A stretch of 64,000 nt of DNA from an uncultured Rubripirellula sp. (GCA_938045805.1 CALIBL010000009.1:1-64000), one strand, 5' to 3'. Positions 9,770 to 18,700 are shown, numbered from the stretch's first letter. Program-made: numbers and translations. The notes: generated by a model from the letters alone, not told the origin.

Positions 9770-10545
9770 TGAACCGTTTCCAGTCCCGCCAGTACAGCCT
9801 CACTTAATTGCGTGGCTGCCGCACGATCAATAATGAGAGTCGTGTCGGAGTGGGTTTTGAGGATACTTGCTGGTACAGCCGGATCAATCTCTCCCTCGAG
9901 CGTGTCGCGGACCGCATTGGCTTTCCGTTCGTCGGGTACGCTGCAATAAATCTTTGCGGACTTCAGAATTTGCTGCACCGACATACTCATCGCATGTGTC
10001 GGGACCTCCTCAAGAGACCCAAACCACCCCTCGCCAACCTGCTGCATGCGGCACGGCTCGTCAAGCTCAACAAGTAGGTACGGAGAGGTGGTTTCGAAAT
10101 CTGCAGGAGGATCATTGAACGCGAGATGTCCGTTCTCACCGATACCGACCAGCGCCACGTCAAGGCGTGTGCTGGAAATCAAATCACCGACTTGAGCCAT
10201 GGTTTTCGCATGGTCTGCAGTCCCGCTGAGATAATGAAAGGCGGAAAGGTTTACGCGTTGAACGAATCTTTCCCTTAAGTACTTGCAGAACGATGCGGGG
10301 TGAGTGTCATCGATTCCCACATATTCGTCGAGATGGAAGCCCTGAACCAACGACCAATCCACATCCGATTGCTGCACCAATGAATCGAGCACCTCGAATT
10401 GTGAAGCCCCAGTAGCGACCACCAAATTAGCCGAACCATAATCACGAATCGCTGCCCTTAGGTCAGCCGCTGCCCGCTCCGCTACCCATTGCCCCATCGC
10501 TTGCCGATCGCTGGCTAGAATTGTGCGCATCGTGGTCTCACTCAA
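9766..10545 (-). CDS. nagB: glucosamine-6-phosphate deaminase
   Basis: A 259-residue isomerase-deaminase converting glucosamine-6-phosphate to fructose-6-phosphate plus ammonia. It shows the sugar-phosphate isomerase fold with VVATGASQFEVL, the catalytic Asp region FHLDEYVGIDDTHPAS and the active-site loop GIGENGHLAFNDP with its His. It also has a lid region with VPTHAMSMSVQQIL. The length matches bacterial NagB. It is the first gene of a two-gene unit with nagA. It lies in a block of carbohydrate-related hydrolases, which fits use of chitin or peptidoglycan amino sugars. The start is the first in-frame ATG; a second Met at residue 6 is an alternative. Confidence 0.94.
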   Translation of the reverse strand: MSETTMRTILASDRQAMGQWVAERAAADLRAAIRDYGSANLVVATGASQFEVLDSLVQQSDVDWSLVQGFHLDEYVGIDDTHPASFCKYLRERFVQRVNLSAFHYLSGTADHAKTMAQVGDLISSTRLDVALVGIGENGHLAFNDPPADFETTSPYLLVELDEPCRMQQVGEGWFGSLEEVPTHAMSMSVQQILKSAKIYCSVPDERKANAVRDTLEGEIDPAVPASILKTHSDTTLIIDRAAATQLSEAVLAGLETVQ

Positions 10546-10692
10546 TCTGAATCAAAGTTAAACTGACTTCGTGGCGATGGTATCCGACCCACGCCAACCA
10601 GCTTACATTGTTGACGTTGCGCAATAAGATTGCGATACCCCGCCGGCGATCGATTTGAACCTTCACTCCTCTTCATCCAGACGAGACTGATC

Positions 10693-12864
10693 GTGAGACC
10701 TATTTTTTCAATTTTAATCCTTCTATTTCTGGTCTCAGTTGCAAGATGCGAAATCCCTCGTGTCCGCACTGATGGATCTAACTCCGCAGACATTCGACTC
10801 AATCCGGCCAAAACACTCAACGACCATTTTCCATTCGAAGTTCCGTCAGATATTGCTTCATGGCACTCACGCGCAGAAAAACTACGCCGTCGTATTCTGG
10901 TTGCGACCGGACTTTGGCCGATGCCAAATAAGACTCCACTTAATGCGGTCATCCATGGGAAGTCCGTGCGAGATGGCTTTTCCGTGGAAAAGGTCTACTT
11001 CGAAAGCCTCCCCGGACATTACGTCACAGGCCTGCTCTTCAGACCAACTGATCAAGAGGGAACCAAACACCCCGGTGTCCTTTGTCCTCATGGGCATGGT
11101 GGAAGAATGCAATCACACTCAGACGCTGAACTGGCTTCACAACTTAAGCAGGGCGCAGAGCACTTTGCCGAGTCTGGCCGAACTCCAAAGATTGCCAGGT
11201 GCGTCCAACTCGCCAGAATGGGCTGCGTTTCTTTTATCTTCGATATGCTCGGCTATGAGGATTCGTTACAGATTTCCTACGAGATCGCACATCGCCATCA
11301 GAACGCGAGACCCGAAGAGCTTGACAACGAGCGATCAGAATGGATCTTCTTTAGTCCCGAAGCTGACCTCCGCTGCCAATCCATTATGGGACTGCAAACG
11401 TGGAACGCGATTCGCGCACTCGATTTTCTCGAATCATTACCGGATGTTGACCCCGATCGGTTAGCCGTCACCGGCGGAAGCGGCGGCGGGACACAATCGA
11501 TTCTTCTTGGTGCCATCGATCAGCGAATAAAAGTTTCATTCCCCAATGGAATGGTTTCCACCTCAATGCAGGGTGGCTGCTACTGCGAAAATTGCAACCT
11601 TCTCCGCATCGACTCAGGTAATGTTGAACTTGCCGCACTTTTTGCTCCCAGGCCGCAGGCGATGACAGCGGCGGATGACTGGACTAGGGACATGATGAAA
11701 GACGGCTACCCGCAACTTCAGTGGTTATATGCCATGCTCGGGAATCAGGACGACGTCTACTGCCGACCCATGCTGCACTTCAAACACAACTACAACTACG
11801 TGACTCGTGCGACGATGTATCAGTGGATGAATAAGCACCTCCAGCTTGGATTAGACGTCCCAGTGATCGAACAGGATTTCACAGCGCTCACGGCGGAGGA
11901 ATCTTCCGTATGGAATCTTGAACACCCTGCCCCAACGGAAGTGGGCATCGCTCATGAAAGTCGTGTTTGCAAGTGGATGGACACACAATCCCAAAGAATT
12001 CTCGATGAGCTCGATCCAACATCCGAGGAATCGTTCCAAAAATACATGCAGTTACACGGTCAAGCGTGGGAAGTCATCTTTGATCAAGGTTTACCGCTGA
12101 AGACTCAGTGGACGGAATTAGGGAACGTAGACGGCACCCCGCTGCAGCTCTCACGAGTATTGGTCAGTTGCGCCGAACGAGGGACGGAAATACCATGCTT
12201 GGTCATACAAAATCACAATGAACAAGAGGCCGTGATTGTTTGGACAACAGGCAGAGGTAAATCATCGGCCTTTGAAAAAGATGGTCAACCATCCGCTGCC
12301 CTAAACGACCTGCTCAACCAAAATATCACCGTGGTACTTCCTGACTTGATGGGGCAGGGTGAGTGGGCGGGCGTGGGCCAGAAGGCGACGTTACCGAGAA
12401 TGGTGGATGACAAACGTTCTTACTCAGCCTTCACATATGGCTACAACAGAACGCCATCTGCGGAACGGTGCTCCGATCTACTGACGGTCATTGCGGCGAC
12501 ACAAGTTCACCTGATCGGTGACGATGACTCATTACCGATACAGTTACTCGGTGGCGAAGGCAGTGCATCTTGGTCGGTACCGGCCGCTGCCATTGCGGGC
12601 TCAAGTCTCAAACACGCAACACTCATCACCAACGGCTTTCGCTTTGGTGACATTCGAGATTACAAAGACGAGCGATTCGTCCCCGGATCCGTCAAATACG
12701 GCGATCTCCCCTCATTGATCGCACTACGTGCACCACACTCAGTGACGATCATTGGCGAAGAAGAGCCTTTGGCTCTTGTCGTCAATGCGTACCAAGCAAC
12801 CAATTCTGGAACTGCACCACACTTCATCAGCTCAATCGATTACAAGAAAATTGGATCGCCATAA
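10693..12864 (+). CDS. secreted alpha/beta hydrolase, paralogue of the protein at 6001
   Basis: A 723-residue exported hydrolase. I chose the GTG at 10693 because it gives a clean signal peptide (MRPIFSILILLFLVSVARC) just before the mature region; the frame is open upstream to 10630. The nucleophile elbow is TGGSGGGTQS, with probable acid and His further on (TAADDWTRD, HFKHNYNYV). A GGCYCENCN cluster lies between them, at the place of the GCIEGHCDCM motif in the paralogue. An insertion of about 60 residues after GHGG makes its catalytic domain larger. The role is probably ester cleavage on complex carbohydrates; the substrate is not identifiable. It is divergent from nagB. Confidence 0.8.
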   Translation: MRPIFSILILLFLVSVARCEIPRVRTDGSNSADIRLNPAKTLNDHFPFEVPSDIASWHSRAEKLRRRILVATGLWPMPNKTPLNAVIHGKSVRDGFSVEKVYFESLPGHYVTGLLFRPTDQEGTKHPGVLCPHGHGGRMQSHSDAELASQLKQGAEHFAESGRTPKIARCVQLARMGCVSFIFDMLGYEDSLQISYEIAHRHQNARPEELDNERSEWIFFSPEADLRCQSIMGLQTWNAIRALDFLESLPDVDPDRLAVTGGSGGGTQSILLGAIDQRIKVSFPNGMVSTSMQGGCYCENCNLLRIDSGNVELAALFAPRPQAMTAADDWTRDMMKDGYPQLQWLYAMLGNQDDVYCRPMLHFKHNYNYVTRATMYQWMNKHLQLGLDVPVIEQDFTALTAEESSVWNLEHPAPTEVGIAHESRVCKWMDTQSQRILDELDPTSEESFQKYMQLHGQAWEVIFDQGLPLKTQWTELGNVDGTPLQLSRVLVSCAERGTEIPCLVIQNHNEQEAVIVWTTGRGKSSAFEKDGQPSAALNDLLNQNITVVLPDLMGQGEWAGVGQKATLPRMVDDKRSYSAFTYGYNRTPSAERCSDLLTVIAATQVHLIGDDDSLPIQLLGGEGSASWSVPAAAIAGSSLKHATLITNGFRFGDIRDYKDERFVPGSVKYGDLPSLIALRAPHSVTIIGEEEPLALVVNAYQATNSGTAPHFISSIDYKKIGSP

Positions 12865-13004
12865 ACCCGTGTTCTGACTCGACTCATCGAATACATCGGT
12901 CAAGATAAGCAAAATCGGCGTTTTGGTGATCGCCCAAGAGATCCCAGAAAAATTCTCACCGATCATCAGTTCTTCTGATCAAAAATAACCACGGATAGAT
13001 CGAC

Positions 13005-16000
13005 ATGCGTCACATGACCACGTGCAAGCCACTGCGAGTTTCCATAACAACCCTTGCAACAGTCTGGCTTGTATTTGCATCCCTATCCCAAGGCTCCGAA
13101 ACGGATTTTCCGAAACTCTTCAATACAGAGCCCGTCGATGATGCGGGACTCATGCCAGCAGAGAAGGCTGCTGCGCAAATGAAACTTCCTGAAGGATTTC
13201 ATGCGAGCCTATTTGCTGCGGAACCGGAGGTTCAAAATCCAATTGCAATGACGTGGGATAATCGAGGTCGCCTATGGATTGCGGAAAACTACACCTATGC
13301 CGAACGACAGCAACGCTTCCAACTCGACCTTCGCGACCGAGTCATCATCCTCGATGGGACCAGTGGTGATCGTCACACGCAGCGCACCGTTTTTACAGAT
13401 CAAGTTCAAATGCTCACCGGAATTGAAGTTGGACTTGGCGGTGTCTGGTTAATGTGTCCACCACAATTGCTATTTATACCTGATCGTGACCATGACGATG
13501 TTCCGGATTCGGAAGCAGAAGTTGTTCTCGATGGATTTGAGGTTGCCGATCAAAATTACCACAACTTTGCGAACGGATTGCGATTTGGTCCAGATGGTTG
13601 GCTATACGGCCGATGCGGGGGATCGTGCCCCGGTCGCGTGGGCGTGCCAGGTGCACCGGATCATCAACGTTCTGCACTCGAAGGAGGGATGTGGCGTTAT
13701 CATCCGAGCAACAAGCAATTTGAAGTACTAACGACCGGAACAACTAATCCGTGGGGGCATGACTGGAATGATGTCGGTGAAGCGTTCTTCGTCAATACTG
13801 TTAATGGCCATCTCTGGCACATGATCCCCGGAGCGCATTTCACGCGACCTTTCACACTCGATCCAAATCGAAAAACTTATGAGCTGATTGATTTCCACGC
13901 TGACCATTGGCATTTCGACACGGGTAAAAACTGGACCGACTCCCGTGATGGTGCTGCAAATGCATTCGGAGGCGGTCATGCCCACATTGGCACGATGATT
14001 TACAACGGAGACAACTGGCCTGCAGAGTACCGAGGGAAGCTGTTCACGCTGAACATGCACGGAAGACGAGCGAATCAGGAAAAACTGGAGCGAACCGGAA
14101 GCGGTTACGTTGCAAAACATCAGCCTGATTTCATGCTGTCCGAAGACGAGTGGTTTCGCGGTATGGAGATCAGCACAGGTCCTGATGGCGCTGCGTTTGT
14201 GATCGACTGGAGTGACGCTGGTGAATGCCATGAGCATTCTGGGGTGCATCGAACGAGTGGACGCGTTTTCAAAATCAAATACAGACCGCAACCATTAATT
14301 CAATTCGATCACGACCTCACTGAGTGGTCCCAGCAGGAACTGGCTCAGGCTCATCAACACCAAAACCTTTGGTACACTCAGCAGGCACGACTGGAGTTGC
14401 TGCGACGACTGCAAGAAGGAATCAATCTAGCCGGAGCTCGGGAAGCACTACTCAAAATGCACACAAGTGCTGAGGCGAATGATCACCGCCTTTTGATTCA
14501 AACCTACCTCACCTTGCATGCCATTGGCGCACTGGAAATCGCTGATCACCGGCGCACCCTGGAACACGACAGTGAGCACATGCGATCCTGGGCCATTCGC
14601 GTACTCACCGAAACATGGACCATCGACGATGCAATGGGACCAACCTTCCTTGCCGAATCACGGCGTCTCGACTTTCAATCAGACGCGACTGAAAATGGCC
14701 AAACGAGTTCACAGGAAAACATCATCAACGATTTGGTCAAACTCGCATCCACAGAACCATCTTCGCTGGTTCGCCTTACCCTAGCGTCTACCCTGCAGCG
14801 ATTGCCAGTTGATCGCCGTGCCTCGCTAGCCAGAGAACTTGTACGGCATGCTGAGGACGCGGAAGATCATAACCTTCCGCTTATGATTTGGTATGGACTT
14901 ATTGCGGTCAGCGACCAATCGCCTAACGACCTCATCGAGATCGCAAAACACTGCCAGATTCCAGCCACCTTGCGATTGATATCACGAAGTCTTGCCGAAC
15001 AAATCCAAAGTCACCCGACGGCATCAAATCAGATCTTGCAGATTGCAATCCAACAACCCGCGAAGCAATTCTTGATTCTCAGTGGTTTCAGCGAAGGACT
15101 TAAGGGATGGCAGAAAGCTCCGATGCCAGAATGTTGGCCCGAAGTACAAATGTCTCAGAGTAAAACAAGCGAAAGCCTCGTCACCGAACTGAGTGCCCTC
15201 TTTGGTGATGGGCGTGCTTTGGAAGACTTGAAAACCCTCGCTCTCGACCGCAATCTCGCAAACGTTCCGTTGCGCATCCAAGCTTTGGAAACGTTGATCC
15301 AAAACCAAGCACCGGGACTAAAGGAACTTTGCGCGGAGCTCTTGAGCGACAACCGAGTCAATTTTATTGCGGCAAAAGGTTTGGCATCGTTTGATGAGTC
15401 AAACGTGGGCACTCAGCTTGTCAAAAACTACAACCGTTTCCGAGGACCAAAACGCCCACAAATCATTTCGATTCTTGCGTCTCGACCCTCGTTTGCAATC
15501 CAGCTACTGGAAGCAATAGACAGTGGCTCTATTCCCAAAGATGACTTGAACGCCTATCAGGTACGACAAATCAAAGGTTTCAACAACCAAGAATTAGATG
15601 AACGACTCGCAAAAGCGTGGGGTGAAGTCCGAGACACTCCGGATGCAAAAAAGAAGCAGATCGAAGAACTAAAGCGAGAACTCTCCGCTTCCACATCCGG
15701 TGATCCGTCACAGGGCAGGGTGTTGTTCCAAAAGCTATGCAAGAACTGCCATCGTCTTTACGGTGACGGGGAAATGATTGGCCCCGATCTAACTGGAGGC
15801 AATCGATCGAATCTCGATTACCTGCTTCACAACATCGTCGACCCGAGCAATGTTGTGGACAAAGATTACCGAATGCAAATCATTTTGATGGATGATGGTC
15901 GCACTTTGAATGGATTACTTGTTGATCAAAACCCAAGGACCGTTACGATTCAGACCGCAACGGAACGCCTCAGTGTTGATCGCGAATTGATTGAATCTAT

Positions 16001-16118
16001 TAAGAAAACAAATCTTTCCCCCATGCCGGATGGCCTTCTAGACTCTCTTGATTTAGAAGACATCAAGAATTTATTCGCCTACCTCCAACACCCAACCCAA
16101 GTAGCTCTTCCAGATTAA
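13005..16118 (+). CDS. PVC-type CxxCH cytochrome with membrane-bound dehydrogenase-like domain
   Basis: Large exported protein of 1037 residues. A signal peptide (LRVSITTLATVWLVFASLSQG) precedes a beta-propeller-like region starting LPEGFHASLFAAEPEVQNP and WDNRGRLWIAENYTY, of the planctomycete membrane-bound dehydrogenase type. A helical HEAT-like middle follows. The C-terminal c-type cytochrome module has the haem site CKNCH at about 912-916 and the typical PDLTGGNRSNLDYLLHNIVDPS and DDGRTLNGLL segments. Such proteins are abundant in planctomycetes and are thought to oxidise sugars or alcohols in the periplasm, though few have been tested. The start could be the ATG at 13005 or 13014. It is convergent with the Gfo/Idh gene. 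Confidence 0.92.
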   Translation: MRHMTTCKPLRVSITTLATVWLVFASLSQGSETDFPKLFNTEPVDDAGLMPAEKAAAQMKLPEGFHASLFAAEPEVQNPIAMTWDNRGRLWIAENYTYAERQQRFQLDLRDRVIILDGTSGDRHTQRTVFTDQVQMLTGIEVGLGGVWLMCPPQLLFIPDRDHDDVPDSEAEVVLDGFEVADQNYHNFANGLRFGPDGWLYGRCGGSCPGRVGVPGAPDHQRSALEGGMWRYHPSNKQFEVLTTGTTNPWGHDWNDVGEAFFVNTVNGHLWHMIPGAHFTRPFTLDPNRKTYELIDFHADHWHFDTGKNWTDSRDGAANAFGGGHAHIGTMIYNGDNWPAEYRGKLFTLNMHGRRANQEKLERTGSGYVAKHQPDFMLSEDEWFRGMEISTGPDGAAFVIDWSDAGECHEHSGVHRTSGRVFKIKYRPQPLIQFDHDLTEWSQQELAQAHQHQNLWYTQQARLELLRRLQEGINLAGAREALLKMHTSAEANDHRLLIQTYLTLHAIGALEIADHRRTLEHDSEHMRSWAIRVLTETWTIDDAMGPTFLAESRRLDFQSDATENGQTSSQENIINDLVKLASTEPSSLVRLTLASTLQRLPVDRRASLARELVRHAEDAEDHNLPLMIWYGLIAVSDQSPNDLIEIAKHCQIPATLRLISRSLAEQIQSHPTASNQILQIAIQQPAKQFLILSGFSEGLKGWQKAPMPECWPEVQMSQSKTSESLVTELSALFGDGRALEDLKTLALDRNLANVPLRIQALETLIQNQAPGLKELCAELLSDNRVNFIAAKGLASFDESNVGTQLVKNYNRFRGPKRPQIISILASRPSFAIQLLEAIDSGSIPKDDLNAYQVRQIKGFNNQELDERLAKAWGEVRDTPDAKKKQIEELKRELSASTSGDPSQGRVLFQKLCKNCHRLYGDGEMIGPDLTGGNRSNLDYLLHNIVDPSNVVDKDYRMQIILMDDGRTLNGLLVDQNPRTVTIQTATERLSVDRELIESIKKTNLSPMPDGLLDSLDLEDIKNLFAYLQHPTQVALPD

Positions 16119-16169
16119 TCATCGATTAGTAAGAAAATGACTTGCTCACTCTGTGACGCTCTTGAAGCT

Positions 16170-17471
16170 TTAGGCCATCGCAATTTCCCATCCTTGCCGG
16201 TAAGGTTCACGAATTAAACCTTGAGCTTGTTCGTTACCCATTGTTTTGAGTTGCTGTGAATCCCACTGGAAACCACCTTTTCGGTAGGCGACATTACCCA
16301 GCAAGACTGTCTCGGCGAGTGGACCGGAATATCCAAAGTCACAGGTGGCGGTCGGACCTCCTTTACAGGCATTAATCCATTCCTGATGGAAACCGGGTGA
16401 ATCTTCAATAAAGGCTTCTGGAGCCTCGAAATTCGCATACTGTGATTCTGGAAGAAGAGCCCTCTGTCCAAAGCCACAAAGGAGCATCCCTTTGGCACCC
16501 ACGAAGAGGGTGTTGTTGCCCTTCGCAGAAAGTCCGGATTCCTCAAGGATAGCTGGAACCCCGTGGGTCCAATGCAATTCAACCGGCCGACCTTGATTTG
16601 TTTGATCAAATTTGTAAGAGATCTGCATCGCCTTTGGAGTTCGATCATCGTCCACTTCTGGGCCTGTTGCATCGACCTGTGATGGATACCGGAGACCTAA
16701 CGCCCAATACGGGATATCTAGAATGTGACATCCCCAATTACCGGTTTCCCCTGTACCGTAATCCCACCAAAACCTCCAACCATATGGGCAGTGCGTAGGG
16801 TGATAAGGACGAAATTTAGCTGGTCCGACCCATAAATCGTAATCGAGGGTCGCTGGGACGGCGGGTCGATCTGCCGGAAGTGAAGGCATACCCCGATTCC
16901 CACCCACCCAACAATGAACGGTGTGAACGTCTCCAATCGCGTCACGCTGAATCAACTCAACGACTCGATGCATATTGTCCATCGCATGACGTTGCGCTCC
17001 AAGTTGAGTTGCTAAGTTCTTCTCCTTTGCAAGCTCGGTTAAGGTTCGCGTTTCCCAAACATTGTGAGCGAGCGGCTTTTCTAGGTAGACATGAAGTCCA
17101 AGCTGCATTGCCGCATAAGCAGGATGAAAATGCGCATGATCGGGGGTGCTAATCACGACTCCATCGAGCTTGCTGCCGAGCTGATCTAACATTACTCGAA
17201 AATCTTTGAACCTCGCCGTGTTTGGATATTTTGTGTAGGCACCAGCTGCACGCGACTCATCCACATCAACAAATGCAACCAGATTTTGACTCGAGACTCC
17301 GCTGACATTGGCAGCTCCACGACCTCCCACCCCGATGCACGCAAGATTCAACTGCTCATTTGGACTTACTGCTTTGGCTGACTCGGAAAACACTCCAGCG
17401 TGATAGCCCAACGAGCCAGCAGCTAACAAAGTCTTCAAAGAGTTGCGTCGAGTTAGGTTCAATGGATTCAT
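16170..17471 (-). CDS. Gfo/Idh/MocA-family oxidoreductase with Tat signal
   Basis: A 433-residue NAD(P)-dependent sugar-dehydrogenase-like protein. Starting at 17471 places a twin-arginine signal (NLTRRNSLKTLLAAG) at the N-terminus; a longer start at 17528 would add 19 residues. The Rossmann motif is CIGVGGRG, followed by AFVDVDESRA, STPDHAH and the family signature EKPLAHNVWE. The C-terminal alpha/beta domain carries WDYGTGETGNWGCHILD. Export by the Tat route implies cofactor insertion before translocation. It is convergent with the CxxCH cytochrome, which could accept its electrons; that partnership is only an inference. Confidence 0.92.
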   Translation of the reverse strand: MNPLNLTRRNSLKTLLAAGSLGYHAGVFSESAKAVSPNEQLNLACIGVGGRGAANVSGVSSQNLVAFVDVDESRAAGAYTKYPNTARFKDFRVMLDQLGSKLDGVVISTPDHAHFHPAYAAMQLGLHVYLEKPLAHNVWETRTLTELAKEKNLATQLGAQRHAMDNMHRVVELIQRDAIGDVHTVHCWVGGNRGMPSLPADRPAVPATLDYDLWVGPAKFRPYHPTHCPYGWRFWWDYGTGETGNWGCHILDIPYWALGLRYPSQVDATGPEVDDDRTPKAMQISYKFDQTNQGRPVELHWTHGVPAILEESGLSAKGNNTLFVGAKGMLLCGFGQRALLPESQYANFEAPEAFIEDSPGFHQEWINACKGGPTATCDFGYSGPLAETVLLGNVAYRKGGFQWDSQQLKTMGNEQAQGLIREPYRQGWEIAMA

Positions 17472-17679
17472 GTGCTCATTTTCCGGAAACTTGCTGTTCA
17501 AATTGGAGGCGGACGTCTTTTTCGCCACGTCTTTCTAGATTCGATCACTGACCATGGAAAAGTAATCCAGCCAAACCTCGCAGATACTCCTCATGCAGCC
17601 GTTCCATTGTGCCACACCGAGATGACGCGGGCAAAACATTGCGGCCTTGCAGGGGGGAGGCATGGGTGGGATAGGGTTA

Positions 17680-17730
17680 TTGGTATCACCGAGTCCGAAC
17701 AATCATTATGACCGGAATAATCCATACCAA
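17680..17730 (+). other. nested stem-loop upstream of the riboswitch
   Basis: TTGGTAT (17680-17686) pairs perfectly with ATACCAA (17724-17730) and encloses a second stem, ATTAT/ATAAT, with a 7-nt loop. It lies between the Tat oxidoreductase and the pilin leader. It could belong to an upstream RNA or be a protein-binding element; no family is recognised. Confidence 0.3.
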
Positions 17731-17765
17731 GCAGCTCTCGACAAAGACACCCTGACCGGTTTTTT

Positions 17766-17793
17766 TTGACAAGCCCCATTTCTGACATACGGT
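17766..17793 (+). promoter_or_regulatory. candidate sigma-70 promoter for the pilin leader RNA
   Basis: A perfect TTGACA at 17766-17771 is followed after 16 nt by TACGGT, a weak -10 match. A start near 17800 would place the c-di-GMP aptamer about 70 nt into the transcript. The weak -10 keeps confidence low. Confidence 0.3.
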
Positions 17794-17871
17794 TCCATTG
17801 AGCGAGTCGTTGTTCGACTTGCTACCTGCGTTCAGATAGTGAACCAATCACTACTGAAGGCCGGTCAGCCT

Positions 17872-17990
17872 TGCTCCCCTGTCAAAAGCAAACCACTTGA
17901 GAAAGTGGGACGCAAAGCCACGGGTCCTATCTCTTTTGCATCGGTTTGAAGCACGAGTTTAGGATCGCCGGGTTGCCATGGGAAACGGTA
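17872..17990 (+). promoter_or_regulatory. cyclic-di-GMP-I (GEMM) riboswitch aptamer
   Basis: The sequence follows the class I c-di-GMP aptamer closely. GCAAACC at 17888 is followed by a P2 stem CCACTT/AAGTGG closed by a GAGA (GNRA) loop, then the near-invariant GGGACGCAAAGCC at 17907-17919. A P3 arm starts with GGTCCTATCTC and returns through GTTTAGGATCGCC, and the P1 closing strand is GGGTTGCC at 17970-17977. These match the Vibrio Vc2-type layout, including the GNRA loop and its P3 receptor position. The aptamer lies about 160 nt upstream of the Flp pilin start codon on the same strand, so it very likely controls pilin expression in response to c-di-GMP. Whether binding activates or represses cannot be read from the sequence. 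Confidence 0.9.
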
Positions 17991-18106
17991 GAACGAGTTC
18001 GCTTGTTCGACCCCAAGGTGAGTCAGACGAAAGTCGGAGACGAGGCTGCCTAATTTTGTTGAGACGAAAGTGCGTACCACTTTGGTTTCACCCACTAGGT
18101 TAGCGT

Positions 18107-18126
18107 CGCACACCACTGCGTGTGCG
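18107..18126 (+). promoter_or_regulatory. hairpin just upstream of the pilin ribosome-binding site
   Basis: CGCACAC (18107-18113) and GTGTGCG (18120-18126) form a perfect 7-bp stem with a 6-nt loop, ending 10 nt before the AAGGAG at 18137. A second hairpin, AAAGTG/CACTTT, lies at 18067-18083. With no T tract following, these are candidates for the expression platform of the riboswitch or for mRNA stabilisation. Confidence 0.45.
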
Positions 18127-18148
18127 TCTCACTCGCAAGGAGATTGAG

Positions 18149-18328
18149 ATGAAGAATTTCATTGGCGGCATCGTGAATTTCTTGAAGGAAGAAGATGGGC
18201 CTACTGCAGTTGAGTACGCAGTCATGCTGGCCCTGATCGTTGTGGTTTGCTTAGCTGCAATCGGAACCTTGGGTACGGTCACGAATACCAAGTTCGAGGA
18301 AGTTGGCACTGCTATCGCGACCAATTAA
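18149..18328 (+). CDS. flp: Flp-family type IVb pilin
   Basis: A 59-residue prepilin, the structural subunit of Tad/Flp pili used for surface attachment. The short leader ends at EEDG, and cleavage after Gly17 leaves PTAVEYAVMLALIVV, with the Glu at +5 and Tyr at +6 typical of Flp pilins. The hydrophobic helix runs to about residue 43. I chose the ATG at 18149 because of the strong AAGGAG at 18137-18142, one of the few clear Shine-Dalgarno sites in the window. Its leader contains the c-di-GMP riboswitch, and hairpins follow its stop codon. It heads a Tad cluster running to about 23.9 kb. Confidence 0.95.
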   Translation: MKNFIGGIVNFLKEEDGPTAVEYAVMLALIVVVCLAAIGTLGTVTNTKFEEVGTAIATN

Positions 18329-18337
18329 GTGAGTCAT

Positions 18338-18401
18338 GCTGCTCGAGAGCAGCGTCCTCAGGTCGCATGGATGTCGATTGGCTCGGACTCTTTTGAGTCC
18401 G
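18338..18401 (+). terminator. two hairpins after the pilin gene
   Basis: GCTGCT-CGAG-AGCAGC (18338-18353) and CGGACTC-TTTT-GAGTCCG (18384-18401) are perfect stem-loops beginning 10 and 56 nt after the pilin stop. No T tract follows either. They fit attenuation or 3' stabilisation that would keep pilin mRNA in excess over the downstream assembly genes. Confidence 0.45.
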
Positions 18402-18589
18402 TCCAACGCATCCCACCGAGAAAGACACATTACCACTCCTGATTGGTTCAGCGCACAAGCACCTGCTAGTCCTAACTCAATCAAAAGTGTTCAAACAAAA
18501 AGTCTGTAAGGTGTCCAATCACCGAACAGCCACCGATGTTTTGAGTTGATTTATCGCCACACTAAAGCCCACGTTTCGGGGCGGGTCTA

Positions 18590-18700
18590 ATGAACTTTAA
18601 CTTCCTTCCAGCTGATTCGACTGCTTACGCATGGCAACTTGCATGCTGTGTCATCACGCTATTGTTTGCAATGTTTAGCTGGTTGGCTGGTCCGCGGTAA
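18590..18700 (+). CDS. 36-residue membrane microprotein in the Tad cluster
   Basis: A short reading frame from ATG 18590 to TAA 18698-18700 encodes 36 residues: a polar N-terminus (MNFNFLPADSTAYAW), one hydrophobic helix (QLACCVITLLFAMFSWLAG) and a short PR tail. It sits between the pilin and the prepilin peptidase on the same strand. It has no clear Shine-Dalgarno site and no known match. Its position and clean single-helix character suggest a small Tad-associated membrane protein, but it could be a chance frame. Confidence 0.4.
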   Translation: MNFNFLPADSTAYAWQLACCVITLLFAMFSWLAGPR

